Part shown: positions 25,483 to 35,911 of the stretch, in pieces
Position numbering within the stretch: the stretch's first letter is position 1
Layout: every line of letters starts with the position of its first letter
Source of the DNA: Microvirga brassicacearum
GTDB taxonomy: Bacteria > Pseudomonadota > Alphaproteobacteria > Rhizobiales > Beijerinckiaceae
NCBI RefSeq assembly: GCF_008757455.1
Contig: NZ_VCMV01000004.1
Coordinates: forward strand, 62,001-126,000
Direction of reading: 5' to 3'
Length of the DNA stretch: 64,000 bases
Made by a program: the position numbers and the translations under genes
The notes under the pieces: generated by a model
Seen by the model: only the letters and a program-made list of their open reading frames with translations
The model's database searches: none
Told to the model about the DNA's origin: nothing

Positions 25483-26493
25483 ATGCTCCGATTCATCCTG
25501 ACACGCGTCAGCCTCGTCATCCCGACATTCCTCGGGATCACAATGCTGGCCTTTTTCCTCATCCGACTGGTTCCGGGCGACCCCATCGAGACCCTGGCCG
25601 GCGAGCGCGGGATCGACCCCCAGCGCCTGGAGCAGCTGCGCATCGAGTTCGGTTTCGACAAGCCGATCATCGTCCAGTACGGCATCTATCTGGCCCGTGT
25701 GCTGCAAGGCGATCTCGGCAAGTCGATGATCACGCAAGAATCGGTCCTGACGGAATTCACGGCGCTGTTTCCCGCCACCATCGAGCTCGCTTTCTGCGCC
25801 ATCATCTTCGCCCTCGCCCTCGGGCTGCCGGCCGGAATGCTGGCGGCGATCAAGCGAAACTCGATCTTCGATCACGGCGTGATGGGCGTTTCCCTCGCGG
25901 GCTATTCGATGCCGATCTTCTGGTGGGGCCTGATCCTCATTTTGCTCTTCTCGGTGCAGTTTGACCTCACTCCGGTATCCGGCCGCATCGACGTCCTCTA
26001 CTATATCGAGCCGACAACCGGCTTCCTGCTGATCGACACGCTATTGTCCGACGAGGAAGGCGCGTTCTGGTCGGCCGTCCGCCACCTGATCTTGCCGACC
26101 ATCGTGCTTGGCACCGTACCGCTCGCGGTCATTGCCAGGATGACACGGTCCGCCATGCTCGAGGTGCTGGGGGAGGACTACATCCGCACCGCGAAGGCAA
26201 AGGGATTGTCGCAGTTCCGGATCATCGCCCTTCACGCACTTCGCAACGCGCTCATCCCGGTCGTCACCGTCATCGGCTTGCAGGTCGGCGTATTGTTCAC
26301 CGGCGCAATCCTGACCGAGACGATCTTCTCGTGGCCAGGCGTGGGCAAATGGCTTATCGACGCCATCTTCCGGCGCGATTATCCCGTCTTGCAGGGAGGA
26401 GCGCTTCTTCTCGGCGTCGTCGTGATGGCTGTGAACCTCCTCGTCGATCTCACTTACGGCCTCATCAATCCGCGCATCAGGCATAACCGATGA
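25483..26493 (+). CDS. dppB: Dipeptide ABC importer permease DppB
   Basis: A 336-residue inner-membrane permease with about six hydrophobic helices. The N-terminus [20 protein letters not shown] and the segment [17 protein letters not shown] are typical of DppB/OppB, and [20 protein letters not shown] is the EAA loop that docks to the ATPases. It pairs with DppC (overlap 4 nt) to form the translocation channel. Confidence 0.93.
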   Translation: MLRFILTRVSLVIPTFLGITMLAFFLIRLVPGDPIETLAGERGIDPQRLEQLRIEFGFDKPIIVQYGIYLARVLQGDLGKSMITQESVLTEFTALFPATIELAFCAIIFALALGLPAGMLAAIKRNSIFDHGVMGVSLAGYSMPIFWWGLILILLFSVQFDLTPVSGRIDVLYYIEPTTGFLLIDTLLSDEEGAFWSAVRHLILPTIVLGTVPLAVIARMTRSAMLEVLGEDYIRTAKAKGLSQFRIIALHALRNALIPVVTVIGLQVGVLFTGAILTETIFSWPGVGKWLIDAIFRRDYPVLQGGALLLGVVVMAVNLLVDLTYGLINPRIRHNR

Positions 26494-27401
26494 CCGCAGA
26501 AACTCTCGACACTCCGGCCGTTGCGGTTCCAACGGCCACGCCGCCGCATCCGCTTCGCGAATTCTGGGGTTATTTCAGCGCCAACCATGGCGCCGTCGCC
26601 GGCCTGATGGTCATTGTCGGGGTGGTGCTGGTGGCGATTTTTGCCGACGTCATTGCGCCGCATTCGCCGTATCTCACGGATACGACCGTCGCCCTGAAAC
26701 CGCCATTCTGGCAGACGGGCGGAACCCTCACCTATCCGCTCGGAACCGACCCGATCGGGCGCGATATTCTCTCGCGCCTCATCTACGGCTCGCGCCTCTC
26801 GCTGATGATCGGCATCGCCGTGGTGTCGATCTCGATCATTATCGGCACTGTCCTTGGACTCGTGGCGGGCTTCGTTCGTGGGATCGTCGAAATCTTCATC
26901 ATGCGGCTGATGGATATCATCCTGACCTTGCCGAGCCTTTTGCTCGCCATCGTCATCGTGGCCGTCCTTGGTCCCGGATTGATGAATTCGATGCTCGCCG
27001 TCGCGCTCGTCATCCTGCCGCATTATGTGCGCCTGGCACGCGCCGCGGTGATCACCGAGACCTCGAAGGATTATGTGACAGCTGCCCGTGTGAGCGGCGC
27101 TGGTCCGATCCGCCTGATGTTCAAGGAGGTGCTGCCCAACTGCACCGCTCCATTGATCGTCCAGGCCTCGCTCGGCATTTCAACCGCGATCCTCGACGCT
27201 GCCGCCCTAGGCTTCCTCGGCCTCGGCGCGCAGCCGCCATCGCCCGAATGGGGCACCATGCTGGCAGATGCGCGCGAGTTCGTGCTGCGGGCCTGGTGGG
27301 TGGTGACCTTCCCCGGTCTCGCCATTCTCATAACGGTGCTGGCCTTCAACCTCCTGGGCGACGGTTTGCGCGACGCCCTCGATCCCAAATTGAAGCGCTG
27401 A
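26490..27401 (+). CDS. dppC: Dipeptide ABC importer permease DppC
   Basis: A 303-residue permease with an N-terminal OppC_N helix region, the periplasmic segment [20 protein letters not shown] that is nearly invariant in DppC/OppC, and the EAA loop [20 protein letters not shown]. It has about six membrane helices. The start overlaps dppB by 4 nt and the stop is 2 nt before dppD, so the four transporter genes are coupled. Confidence 0.93.
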   Translation: MTAETLDTPAVAVPTATPPHPLREFWGYFSANHGAVAGLMVIVGVVLVAIFADVIAPHSPYLTDTTVALKPPFWQTGGTLTYPLGTDPIGRDILSRLIYGSRLSLMIGIAVVSISIIIGTVLGLVAGFVRGIVEIFIMRLMDIILTLPSLLLAIVIVAVLGPGLMNSMLAVALVILPHYVRLARAAVITETSKDYVTAARVSGAGPIRLMFKEVLPNCTAPLIVQASLGISTAILDAAALGFLGLGAQPPSPEWGTMLADAREFVLRAWWVVTFPGLAILITVLAFNLLGDGLRDALDPKLKR

Positions 27402-27403
27402 TC

Positions 27404-28423
27404 ATGGCTCTGCTTGAAATCGAAAATCTGTCCGTCGAATTTCCCACCCAGGGCGGCATCATGCGCGCCGTCGACGGCGTCAGCCTGACGCTTGAAAAGG
27501 GCGAAGTTCTCGGCGTCGTGGGGGAATCAGGCTCGGGCAAGAGCGTGACGATGCTCGCGCTGATGGGTCTTGTGCCTTTTCCCGGAAGAGTGACCGCCGA
27601 CAAGCTGTCGTTCAACGGGCGCGATCTTCTGACCATTTCCGACAAGGAGCGCCGCAAGCTCACGGGCAAGGACGTGGCGATGATCTTCCAGGAGCCGACC
27701 ACGAGCCTCAATCCCTGCTTCACGATCGGCTTCCAGCTCACCGAAACGTTGCGGTTGCACGAGGGAATGGATCGCAAGACGGCACGACGGCGCGCCATTG
27801 AATTGCTCGAGCAGGTCGGCATCCCATCTCCGGAAGGCCGCCTGTCGTCGTTTCCACATCAAATGTCCGGCGGCATGAACCAGCGCGTGATGATCGCCAT
27901 GGCGATTGCCTGCAATCCCAAACTGCTGATTGCGGACGAGCCGACGACGGCCCTCGACGTGACCATTCAGGCACAGATTCTCGACCTGCTGGTGACGCTG
28001 CAAAAAGAACGCAACATGGCGCTCGTCATGATCACGCATGACATGGGCGTCATTGCCGAAACAGCCAAGCGCATCATGGTGATGTATGCCGGACAGGTGA
28101 TGGAGGAACGGGCGGCAGACGACCTTTTCCGTTCGCCGCAGCACCCCTATACGGCGGCCTTGTTGGCAGCCTTGCCGGAACATAGCCACGATGGCCGGCT
28201 CGCAACGATTCCGGGCGTCGTTCCAGGTCTCTATGATCGCCCGCGCGGTTGTCTCTTCAGCCCACGGTGCGCGTATGCGACCGAGCATTCGCGCGAGGTC
28301 CGGCCGGAGCTGCGCTCATGGGCAGGAGGGCAAATCCGCTGCCATTATCCGCTCGGCGATCCGACACGGGAGGCGCGGCTGAACGCAGATCGTCCCGTCC
28401 CCGCCAAGGAGATTGCGTCGTGA
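27404..28423 (+). CDS. dppD: Dipeptide ABC importer ATPase DppD
   Basis: A 339-residue ATPase. Walker A GESGSGKS lies at ~38-45, the signature is [20 protein letters not shown], and Walker B is [14 protein letters not shown]. The C-terminal oligopeptide-transporter extension with Cys residues ([12 protein letters not shown]) is present, as in DppD/OppD enzymes that bind an Fe-S cluster there. An upstream in-frame start at 27248 lies within dppC and was rejected. It works as a heterodimer with DppF. Confidence 0.93.
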   Translation: MALLEIENLSVEFPTQGGIMRAVDGVSLTLEKGEVLGVVGESGSGKSVTMLALMGLVPFPGRVTADKLSFNGRDLLTISDKERRKLTGKDVAMIFQEPTTSLNPCFTIGFQLTETLRLHEGMDRKTARRRAIELLEQVGIPSPEGRLSSFPHQMSGGMNQRVMIAMAIACNPKLLIADEPTTALDVTIQAQILDLLVTLQKERNMALVMITHDMGVIAETAKRIMVMYAGQVMEERAADDLFRSPQHPYTAALLAALPEHSHDGRLATIPGVVPGLYDRPRGCLFSPRCAYATEHSREVRPELRSWAGGQIRCHYPLGDPTREARLNADRPVPAKEIAS

Positions 28424-29403
28424 GCACTCCGGTCATCGAAGCCAAGAACCTCAAACGCGTCTACGAAGTTCGGCGTGGGCTATTCAAGGAGCCGGGGCGG
28501 CTGCAGGCGGTCGGCGGCGTGTCGTTCACCCTGCAGCCGGGAAAGACCCTCGCCGTGGTGGGCGAATCCGGCTGCGGCAAGTCGACCCTCGCGCGCATGG
28601 CGACGCTGATCGAGAAGCCCACGGAGGGTGCCCTCAATCTCGACGGCATCGATGCCGTAAACCCGCCGCACGGCAAGGCGAAGGACCTGCGCCGCACGGT
28701 TCAGCTGGTTTTCCAGAATCCCTACGGCTCGCTCAACCCGCGCAAGAAAGTGGGCGCGATTCTGGAAGAGCCGCTGGCGATCAACACCAAGCTGTCGGGC
28801 GCCGAGCGCACGGAACGGGCCCGCGCCATGATGACCAAGGTCGGTCTGCGGCCGGAGCACTATAATCGCTACCCGCACATGTTCTCCGGCGGACAGCGCC
28901 AGCGCATCGCCATCGCGCGCGCACTGATGCTGTCACCCAAGCTCGTGGTGGCGGATGAGCCGGTCTCCGCGCTTGACGTCTCGATCCAGGCACAAGTCCT
29001 GAATTTGCTGGCGGATTTGCAGAGCGAACTCGGCCTTGCGTATCTGTTCATCTCCCACGACCTCAGCGTCGTGAGGCACATCGCCGACGACGTGCTCGTC
29101 ATGTATCTCGGGCACACGGTCGAGCAGGGGCCGAAGGAGCGGATCTACGCACGTCCGCTGCATCCCTACACGCAGGCGCTTCTCTCCTCGACGCCGAGCG
29201 CATCCGGCGAGAGGCGAAAGCGGATTGTCCTGAAAGGCGAACTGCCCTCACCGCTCAATCCACCGACCGGATGCGTTTTCTCGACCCGTTGTCCGTATGT
29301 GACTGACCGCTGTCGCGTCGAGCGGCCGCCACTGCGCATGGTCGATGGTCGGCAAGTCGCCTGCCATTACGCTGAGGACTTTCTCGCAAATCCGCCGATC
29401 TGA
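28420..29403 (+). CDS. dppF: Dipeptide ABC importer ATPase DppF
   Basis: A 327-residue ATPase starting at a GTG that overlaps the dppD stop by 4 nt (GTGA). Walker A is GESGCGKS, the signature [20 protein letters not shown], Walker [14 protein letters not shown] and the switch FISHDLSVV. The C-terminal Cys-containing segment [15 protein letters not shown] is the OppF/DppF extension. A longer frame from 28249 lies inside dppD. It completes the dipeptide importer; the next gene is convergent, with a weak TTCCGG/CCGGAA hairpin at 29415-29438 between. Confidence 0.93.
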   Translation: MSTPVIEAKNLKRVYEVRRGLFKEPGRLQAVGGVSFTLQPGKTLAVVGESGCGKSTLARMATLIEKPTEGALNLDGIDAVNPPHGKAKDLRRTVQLVFQNPYGSLNPRKKVGAILEEPLAINTKLSGAERTERARAMMTKVGLRPEHYNRYPHMFSGGQRQRIAIARALMLSPKLVVADEPVSALDVSIQAQVLNLLADLQSELGLAYLFISHDLSVVRHIADDVLVMYLGHTVEQGPKERIYARPLHPYTQALLSSTPSASGERRKRIVLKGELPSPLNPPTGCVFSTRCPYVTDRCRVERPPLRMVDGRQVACHYAEDFLANPPI

Positions 29404-29445
29404 CGCACGCGAACTTCCGGTGACGCCAGTCTCCGGAACAATCTT

Positions 29446-31458
29446 TTAGGCCGGCAGACGCATGCGCTTCGCGGCACCCGCGCGCTGCTCCGGCACGAGC
29501 GTCACGACGCTGGCTTCGGCCGACGCTGCGTGCTCCTCGCCGGTCGCGATCTGCAGGCTGCGGACAACGCCCTCGCGCAACGACGCCACATAGTGATCGG
29601 CGCCAATCGCCGCGCGGATGCTTTCGTCACGGAACACCACGTGATCGGGCGGCCATGTCCCGACCATGATCTTCGCATCGGGCGCATGCTTGCGCAGGCG
29701 TCGCACGAGATAGCGCAGATGCGCAGGCGTGCCGGCAATCTCCACGTAACACAGGACAATCATCTCGACGCCCGTCACATCCAGGTTTGCGATAGTCGAG
29801 CGTCCAGCGGCGCCGTGCGGGACAATCCGCGCGCCGAGACCATGCTTTGAGAGAAGCTGCGCGAACATATCGGCGGCGGCGTCATCGAGAGGGTCACGGC
29901 CCGCAAGGCACATGACGGCCCCTTCGCTCCTCCATTCCTGCGGCACGCGATCCTCAAGCGGGGAGATGTCGGGCAGGGCCGGATCGCGAATGAGCGGCTT
30001 CTCGCTTTCCGGAGGAGCGACGGGATCGTCTTCGGTGTCGGTCGCGTCCGGCTCTTCGTCATCGTGACTGCCGAGATCCTGAACGAGCGAGCGTGCCACA
30101 TCCTTGACCTGTTCGATCTGCACGCTCGTCATAACCCCCCGCTTGGCGTCCTTCGCGGCCAATTGAACGGCGCGCAACGCGACCTCGTCGTAATACGACG
30201 TGAGGGAGCGCTCCTTCAGCAGCAGCTCGGCCGATTCGAGCGCCTCGTCGGGATCGCCGGCAAGCATGCGTTGATAGAGATTTTCGGCAGGAGTCAGTGC
30301 GGGCCGGTCACCGAGCAGAACGTCGAGAAATTCGAGCCTATCCACGTGTCGACCAAGGACCACGAGGCAAAGCGTCAGCGGCGTCGCAATCAGAAGCCCG
30401 ACGGGTCCCCAGAGCCAAGTCCAGAAGATCGCCGAAATCACGACCGCGAAAGGCGACAGACCTGTGCTCTTGCCATAGACCAGAGGCTCGATCACGTGCC
30501 CCATGAGCGGCTCGGTGATGAGAAACAGCGCCGCCGTCATCAGCACCATCGACCAACCTGGATCAACGGCCGCGGCGAGCACGATCGGAAACGCCGCCGC
30601 CACGAACGAACCGATATACGGAACGAACCGCATCACGGCCGCAAAGACACCCCACAGAGCCGGACTGGGCACGCCGATTGCCCAGAGACCGATCCCTATC
30701 ATGACGCCGAATGCCGCATTGAGACCGAGCTGGAAAAGAAAATAGCGGCTCAGGCGGCGGGCGGCATCGTCCATCGCGCCGGTGGTGCGGTGAAGATCGC
30801 TCGATCCGAACAGCCGTATCATCCGGTCGCGGAGATCCTCCCGCTGAAGCAGGATGAAGATCAGCACCACGAAGACGATCCCGGTCGTCGTCAGCGGCTT
30901 CAGCAACGGCACGGCGATGCTCTGGGCGATCTGGAGCGGAGTCGCCTCGCGCTCGTGAACTTCCACCGGCAGAGGGTTAGGCTCCGGTGGTGCCGGCTCC
31001 GCTGCCGAGCTGGCGTTTTCCGGCTCCTTCGGGGGTGCCTGCTCCACCGCCTTGTTGAACTCTTTCAGCATCGCTGGCAGACGGCCGATCGTCCCCGCGC
31101 GGATGGACCCGACCTTTTCCTTGATGGTCGCCTGATAGCGCGGCAGGTCGGTTGCGAGCCCCGCAACCTGAAAGCCGATGATACCGCCAAGGGCTACGAT
31201 AATTCCCAAAGCGACGAGAACCGCGATGACCACGGAGGGCACCCGTCCGAGATGCCACCGACGCATCCAGTCCACGAACGGCGCCAGCACGAATGCGAGC
31301 AGAATGGCGAGAACGACCGGCAGGAATACGTCCTGGCCGATATAGAGCGCGGCCAGGACCACGATCCCGACGATCAGCGTCATGAGGCCCGAAATCCCCG
31401 GAACGCCCGGTGGCTGGATTTCTGTCTCCCCTGGAGATGGCGTGGGCGGCGCTCGCAT
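29446..31458 (-). CDS. AI-2E family transporter with long cytoplasmic C-terminal extension
   Basis: A 670-residue protein. Residues ~20-400 form the AI-2E/TqsA/PerM membrane domain, with about eight helices and the family segments VLAILLAFVLAPFVDWMRRW, FVPYIGSFVAAAFPIVLAAA and ITEPLMGHVIEPLVYGKSTG. A Pro/Glu-rich loop interrupts it at ~140-175. Residues ~400-670 are soluble, with an acidic linker (~470-510) and then an alternating strand-helix region from ~530 (AVMCLAGRDPLDDAAADMFA, VEMIVLCYVEIAG) that resembles a Rossmann-like domain of B12-binding shape without the cobalamin DxHxxG motif. Members export signals or small ions; this one's cargo is unknown. It is divergent from the peptidase. 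Confidence 0.82.
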   Translation of the reverse strand: MRAPPTPSPGETEIQPPGVPGISGLMTLIVGIVVLAALYIGQDVFLPVVLAILLAFVLAPFVDWMRRWHLGRVPSVVIAVLVALGIIVALGGIIGFQVAGLATDLPRYQATIKEKVGSIRAGTIGRLPAMLKEFNKAVEQAPPKEPENASSAAEPAPPEPNPLPVEVHEREATPLQIAQSIAVPLLKPLTTTGIVFVVLIFILLQREDLRDRMIRLFGSSDLHRTTGAMDDAARRLSRYFLFQLGLNAAFGVMIGIGLWAIGVPSPALWGVFAAVMRFVPYIGSFVAAAFPIVLAAAVDPGWSMVLMTAALFLITEPLMGHVIEPLVYGKSTGLSPFAVVISAIFWTWLWGPVGLLIATPLTLCLVVLGRHVDRLEFLDVLLGDRPALTPAENLYQRMLAGDPDEALESAELLLKERSLTSYYDEVALRAVQLAAKDAKRGVMTSVQIEQVKDVARSLVQDLGSHDDEEPDATDTEDDPVAPPESEKPLIRDPALPDISPLEDRVPQEWRSEGAVMCLAGRDPLDDAAADMFAQLLSKHGLGARIVPHGAAGRSTIANLDVTGVEMIVLCYVEIAGTPAHLRYLVRRLRKHAPDAKIMVGTWPPDHVVFRDESIRAAIGADHYVASLREGVVRSLQIATGEEHAASAEASVVTLVPEQRAGAAKRMRLPA

Positions 31459-31633
31459 GGGCGGGTCTCTGTCAATCTGCGAGGGGATCTCGCCTGCTCA
31501 CATCAACTCCAATCGAAACCGATCGATCCTTGGCGGAACACATTGCCGGGGTGGCTTTTGGCCAGTGCCCCTTCCGGTGCGAGGGTGGGGCGGATATGAG
31601 TCTTCGTCCCGCCGGCCAACAGCGAGCCCTGCC

Positions 31634-33712
31634 ATGACTTCGACCCTCTCGTCCCAACTTGAGCGCAATCCTCTCCTTGCCGAGTGGACGGACCCCCAGG
31701 GCATTCCGCCATTCGAGACAATCGCCCCAGAGGATTACCGCCCGGCCTTCGACACGGCTTTGGAGCGGCAGAAAGCCGAGATTGCCGCCCTCATAGAGCA
31801 GCCCGCCTCGCCCACCTTCGCCAATACCATCGAGGGACTTGAACGGAGCGGCGCCGCGCTCAAGCGCGTTGGAGGCGTGTTCTTCAATCTCGCCGGCTCG
31901 CACACGAATGACGCGATGCAGGCCGTCGAGCGCGAGATGGCGCCAGTGCTGGCCAAGCATCGCAATGCCATCTTCATGAACGACGCCCTGTTTCGCCGGG
32001 TCGACGAATTATATGCCGCACGGCAGGATCTGGGCCTGAACGCCGAGCAATCGCGCGTTCTCGACCGCTATCACACCATCTTCGTCCGCGCCGGCGCGAG
32101 GCTGGATTCCAGTGGGAAAAAACGGCTCGCCGCGATCACCGAACGTCTCGCGAGCCTTGGCACGCAGTTTTCCCAGAACGTGCTGGCGGACGAAAAATCC
32201 TACCGCCTCGTTCTGGATGGCGAACCCGACCTTACGGGATTGCCGCCGTTCCTGCGCGAATCCGCCGCCCGGGCTGCCGCCGACGCGGGCATGCCTGGCA
32301 AATACGTGATCACCCTGTCGCGTTCGAGCATCGAGCCGTTCCTTCAATTCTCGCAGAGGCGCGATCTGCGCGAACAGGCCTTTAAAGCCTGGACCGCCCG
32401 AGGGGATTCAGGGGGCGCGACCGACAACAAGGCCATCATTGCCGAGATGATCGCGCTTCGGGCCGAACGGGCGAGGCTTCTCGGCTACGGCACATTTGCC
32501 GATTTCAAGCTCGCCGACACCATGGCGAAAACGCCCGATGCGGTCTTGGCGCTCCTCAATGAAGTTTGGGCGCCCGCCCGAGCCCGCGCCATGGTCGAGC
32601 GCGACGATCTTCAGCGTTACGCTGAGCGCAAGGGTGAGGCCATCACCATCGAACCCTGGGACTGGCGCTACTACGCCGAGCACGTGCGGCTGGAGCGCCA
32701 TGATCTCGACGAGTCTGTCATCAAGACCTACTTCCAGCTCGACCGGATCATCGACGCGGCCTTCGAGACGGCGGGCCGTCTGTTCGGGCTCCGCTTCGAA
32801 GAACTGAAAGACTTCCCGCGCTATCATCCCGACATTCGCGCGTGGCGCGTGATGGATGCGGGCGGCGCCGTGGTGGGAACGTTCATCGGCGACTATTTTG
32901 CCCGCAGCTCGAAGCGAAGCGGCGCGTGGATGAGCGCCTTCCGCTCACAGGAGAAACTCGCGGGCGACATCCGTCCGATCATCGTCAACGTGATGAACTT
33001 CGCCAAAGGTGGAGAGGGCGAGCCCGCGCTGCTGAGTTTCGACGACGCGCGCACCTTGTTCCACGAGTTCGGCCACGCCCTGCATGGATTGCTGTCGAAC
33101 GTAACTTACCCCTTGCTCGCCGGAACGAGCGTCTCGACGGACTTTGTGGAGTTGCCGTCGCAGCTCTTCGAGCACTGGCTCTCGCAGCCCGATATCCTGC
33201 GCCGTTACGCGACCCATTACCGGACCGGCGAACCCATCCCCGAGCCGCTTCTCCAGCGTTTGATGGCCGCGCGCAATTTCAACCAGGGATTCGCGACGGT
33301 CGAGTATCTCTCGTCGGCTCTGGTCGACATCGCGTTGCATCAGCGCAAGGATCCGACCTCTCTTGATGTGGCGGCTTTCGAGAAAGATGCTCTCGCGTCC
33401 ATCGGCATGCCTCGCGAGATCGTCATGCGCCACCGCACGCCGCATTTCACGCATGTGTTTTCCGGCGACGGCTATTCGTCCGGCTATTACAGCTATCTCT
33501 GGTCGGAGGTGCTCGACGCGGACGCCTTTACGGCGTTCGAGGAAACCGGGGACGCTTTCGACCCGGCGACTGCCAGCAAACTGAAGCAGTTTATCTATTC
33601 GGCCGGAAACCTGCGCGATCCCGCCGAGGCTTACACCGCCTTCCGCGGCAAGCTTCCGACGCCCGATGCGCTGTTGGCAAAACGTGGGTTGCTGGCGCCG
33701 GTCACGGAATAG
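31634..33712 (+). CDS. dcp: M3-family peptidyl-dipeptidase
   Basis: A 692-residue cytoplasmic zinc metallopeptidase. The active-site HEFGH is at residues 477-481 (LFHEFGHALHGLLSN), with the downstream zinc-ligand Glu and the Dcp-type sequence GTSVSTDFVELPSQLFEHWL; Tyr-rich GDGYSSGYYSYLWSEVLDAD closes the site. It releases dipeptides from oligopeptide C-termini, which fits its place near the dipeptide importer. The ATG at 31634 matches the family N-terminus; the frame open from 31382 includes a run of non-homologous residues antisense to the AI-2E gene. The 175-nt gap before it holds no clear site. Confidence 0.92.
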   Translation: MTSTLSSQLERNPLLAEWTDPQGIPPFETIAPEDYRPAFDTALERQKAEIAALIEQPASPTFANTIEGLERSGAALKRVGGVFFNLAGSHTNDAMQAVEREMAPVLAKHRNAIFMNDALFRRVDELYAARQDLGLNAEQSRVLDRYHTIFVRAGARLDSSGKKRLAAITERLASLGTQFSQNVLADEKSYRLVLDGEPDLTGLPPFLRESAARAAADAGMPGKYVITLSRSSIEPFLQFSQRRDLREQAFKAWTARGDSGGATDNKAIIAEMIALRAERARLLGYGTFADFKLADTMAKTPDAVLALLNEVWAPARARAMVERDDLQRYAERKGEAITIEPWDWRYYAEHVRLERHDLDESVIKTYFQLDRIIDAAFETAGRLFGLRFEELKDFPRYHPDIRAWRVMDAGGAVVGTFIGDYFARSSKRSGAWMSAFRSQEKLAGDIRPIIVNVMNFAKGGEGEPALLSFDDARTLFHEFGHALHGLLSNVTYPLLAGTSVSTDFVELPSQLFEHWLSQPDILRRYATHYRTGEPIPEPLLQRLMAARNFNQGFATVEYLSSALVDIALHQRKDPTSLDVAAFEKDALASIGMPREIVMRHRTPHFTHVFSGDGYSSGYYSYLWSEVLDADAFTAFEETGDAFDPATASKLKQFIYSAGNLRDPAEAYTAFRGKLPTPDALLAKRGLLAPVTE

Positions 33713-33713
33713 A

Positions 33714-33896
33714 TCAGGCGAGGGTTACGACACGCTCGGCGTTGACGTCAGGCGCATCGTCGACCGGCAGCTCTCGGGGTTTGTCCGACGAGGGGGAAAC
33801 CTTGGCGCGACGGGACGACTTCTGCCGGAGCACGGCCCGTAAAAAGGCCGCACCCTTCGGGTCTCGTTCAAGCGCCTTGGCATCCAGTACCGGCAT
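33714..33896 (-). CDS. Small hypothetical protein
   Basis: A 60-residue, charged, soluble ORF convergent with the peptidase gene and starting just one base beyond its stop. GAGGAA sits at a good spacing before the ATG at 33896. The first half (LDAKALERDPKGAAFLRAVL) reads like a real helix-rich protein and the second half is Pro/Asp-rich. I do not recognise the family. Translation is plausible but not proven. Confidence 0.4.
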   Translation of the reverse strand: MPVLDAKALERDPKGAAFLRAVLRQKSSRRAKVSPSSDKPRELPVDDAPDVNAERVVTLA

Positions 33897-33960
33897 CCGA
33901 CCGCTTCCTCGACTCAGCCGTAACAGCGAAGGTTAACGTCCGTCCTGCGTCGCCGTTCCC

Positions 33961-34971
33961 TCAAGCAGGGCCGAATCGGTATTCGCTGGCCTGACAGGAC
34001 GTTCGCCCTGGCTCGAGAATAGTGTGGGGAAAGTGGGCCTTATTGGGGCCGTCGGGAAAACGCTGGGGCTCGAGGCACAGTCCCGCATGGGGGCCGTAGC
34101 GCGCGCCACCCAATCCCGCCACTGGAATGTGAATCATATGTCCGTCATAGAATTGGAGACCCGGCTCCGTCGTCCAGAGCGCCATCGCAATGCCGCTCCT
34201 CATCGAGGCCAGCGTCGCCGCATGAGACAAAGCGCCCGAACCGCGAAGCACATAATTGATGTCGTAGGAGGTCCGTCCCTGAAGCAGCTGGGCGGCACCG
34301 ATCGGCCGTTGCGCCCTGAAATCGTAAGCCGTGTCCGCAATGCTTTTGATCGCACCGGTTGGAATGAGATCGGAGTGGGTCGGCGTCACGAAATCTGCCG
34401 CGATCATCAGTTGATGCCACCCGATGTCGGTGCTGCCGTCGAGGTTGAAATAGGCATGGTTGGTGAGATTGACCGGCGTCTTCTTGTCGGCGACCGCCAC
34501 CAGCTCCACGCGCAATGTGGCGGGCGCCAGGAGCGCATAGGTGCAGGTGGCAACGAGCCTTCCCGGATAGCCCATGTCGCCATCCGCCGACACCAATGCC
34601 AGGGTGACGCTCGACGGCTGCAAATCGATGATCGTCCACGGACGTGTGCCGAAGCCTCGCGACCCGCCATGGAGCTGGTTTCGTCCCTCGTTGGCGTCGA
34701 GACGATAGGTTTCGCCATCGAGCGTGAAGCGCGCACGGCCGATGCGATTGGCGTACCGACCCACGACCGCCCCGAAATAGGGTGAGTACCTGACATAATC
34801 CTCGATCGTGTCGAGGCCGAGCAGCACATGCCGCGGACCATCCACGGACGGCACCACGAGGTCGCGAATGACGGCCCCCCAGGTGAGGACCCGCATCTCC
34901 ATTCCGTCTGAATTGGCGAGCGTAACCTCTGAGATATCCACCCCGTCAAGGGAACCGAAGGGTGCAAGCAT
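33961..34971 (-). CDS. galM: Aldose 1-epimerase (mutarotase)
   Basis: A 336-residue galactose mutarotase-fold enzyme that interconverts alpha and beta anomers of aldoses. Motifs are VVGRYANRIGRARF, LHGGSRGFGTRPW, the catalytic-His segment NLTNHAYFNLDG (His in TNHAYFN) and CLEPQRFPDGPN near the C-terminus with the second acidic catalytic residue. It starts 6 nt after the stop of the SMP-30 lactonase gene, so the two probably form an operon for sugar acid or aldose use. Length and motifs fit the family. Confidence 0.9.
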   Translation of the reverse strand: MLAPFGSLDGVDISEVTLANSDGMEMRVLTWGAVIRDLVVPSVDGPRHVLLGLDTIEDYVRYSPYFGAVVGRYANRIGRARFTLDGETYRLDANEGRNQLHGGSRGFGTRPWTIIDLQPSSVTLALVSADGDMGYPGRLVATCTYALLAPATLRVELVAVADKKTPVNLTNHAYFNLDGSTDIGWHQLMIAADFVTPTHSDLIPTGAIKSIADTAYDFRAQRPIGAAQLLQGRTSYDINYVLRGSGALSHAATLASMRSGIAMALWTTEPGLQFYDGHMIHIPVAGLGGARYGPHAGLCLEPQRFPDGPNKAHFPHTILEPGRTSCQASEYRFGPA

Positions 34972-34977
34972 CCTCGC

Positions 34978-35856
34978 CTATCCCTCGAAGATGTTGGACC
35001 GTAACCCGCGAATGCCGCTCTCCATGGTGTAAAGCTGGCCCGCCATGGGATCAATGTGGGGATCACGGCCGATGGCGGCGCTGGTGATGTACAGGGTCGT
35101 CAAATTCGGTCCGCCGAAGGCGCATTTTGTGACCTGTGCGGTGTGCATCGGAACGATTCGCTCGACGGTTCCGTCCGGCGTCAGACGGGTCACGCGCGAC
35201 CCGCCCCAATGACACACCCATATGTGGCCTTCCGCGTCGACACAGATTCCGTCCGGATAGCCGGACGCGTCGTCGAATCGCTTGAAGAGGCGGGCTTCGC
35301 CCGGGCTGTGTTCGCCGAGCGTATGGGCGTGGATCGTGCGGTTGCGCGTGTCGATCGTGTAGATTGTCTGGCCATCCGGGCTGAAAGCCGGACCGTTGGT
35401 GACGACGATGCCGTCGCGGAAGCGCAGAAGGTCCTTGCCGTCCCAGCGCCAGAAGGCGCCGGTCGGGTCCGCCTCATCGTCATCCATGGTGCCGAAATAC
35501 AGGTGGCCATCCGGCCCCACATGCCCGTCATTGATGCGGTTGTTCGGACGGTCGGGCTCCGGTGACACGAGCGGCTGGATTTCACCGCCCCAGAGATTGA
35601 ACCGCACGAGACCCGATTTGAACCCGGCAATCACGATATCCGGATCTGGGGTCAGGGCGACAAATCCGACGCGCTCGGGGACTTCGACGCGGGAATGTTT
35701 GTCGGTTGCCGGATGATAGCGCCAGATCGCCGGGTTCTTGATGTCGACCCACAGGAGCGTGTCGTTGCGATGGTCCCACAGGGGACCCTCGCCGACCACG
35801 CAGCAGCTTGCGACCGCAACGCGTGGGGTCTCCATATCGACCACTGGATTCGCCAT
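34978..35856 (-). CDS. SMP-30/gluconolactonase family hydrolase
   Basis: A 292-residue six-bladed beta-propeller lactonase. Signature segments are GEGPLWDHRNDTLLWVDI near the start with the metal-binding Glu, NRINDGHVGPDGHLYFGTMD, TNGPAFSPDGQTIYTIDT with the metal-binding Asn, and SGYPDGICVDAEGHIWVCHW with the catalytic Asp. It opens aldonolactones. The ATG at 35856 has AAGGGG upstream; a longer frame from 35985 covers the amidase end and was rejected. Paired with a mutarotase, it suggests a sugar oxidation route whose dehydrogenase lies elsewhere. Confidence 0.88.
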   Translation of the reverse strand: MANPVVDMETPRVAVASCCVVGEGPLWDHRNDTLLWVDIKNPAIWRYHPATDKHSRVEVPERVGFVALTPDPDIVIAGFKSGLVRFNLWGGEIQPLVSPEPDRPNNRINDGHVGPDGHLYFGTMDDDEADPTGAFWRWDGKDLLRFRDGIVVTNGPAFSPDGQTIYTIDTRNRTIHAHTLGEHSPGEARLFKRFDDASGYPDGICVDAEGHIWVCHWGGSRVTRLTPDGTVERIVPMHTAQVTKCAFGGPNLTTLYITSAAIGRDPHIDPMAGQLYTMESGIRGLRSNIFEG

Positions 35857-35911
35857 GCCTGTTCCCCTTGACGCTCGTGCTTGCGGGTAACGCCGCGATG
35901 TCTCGCCTTGT

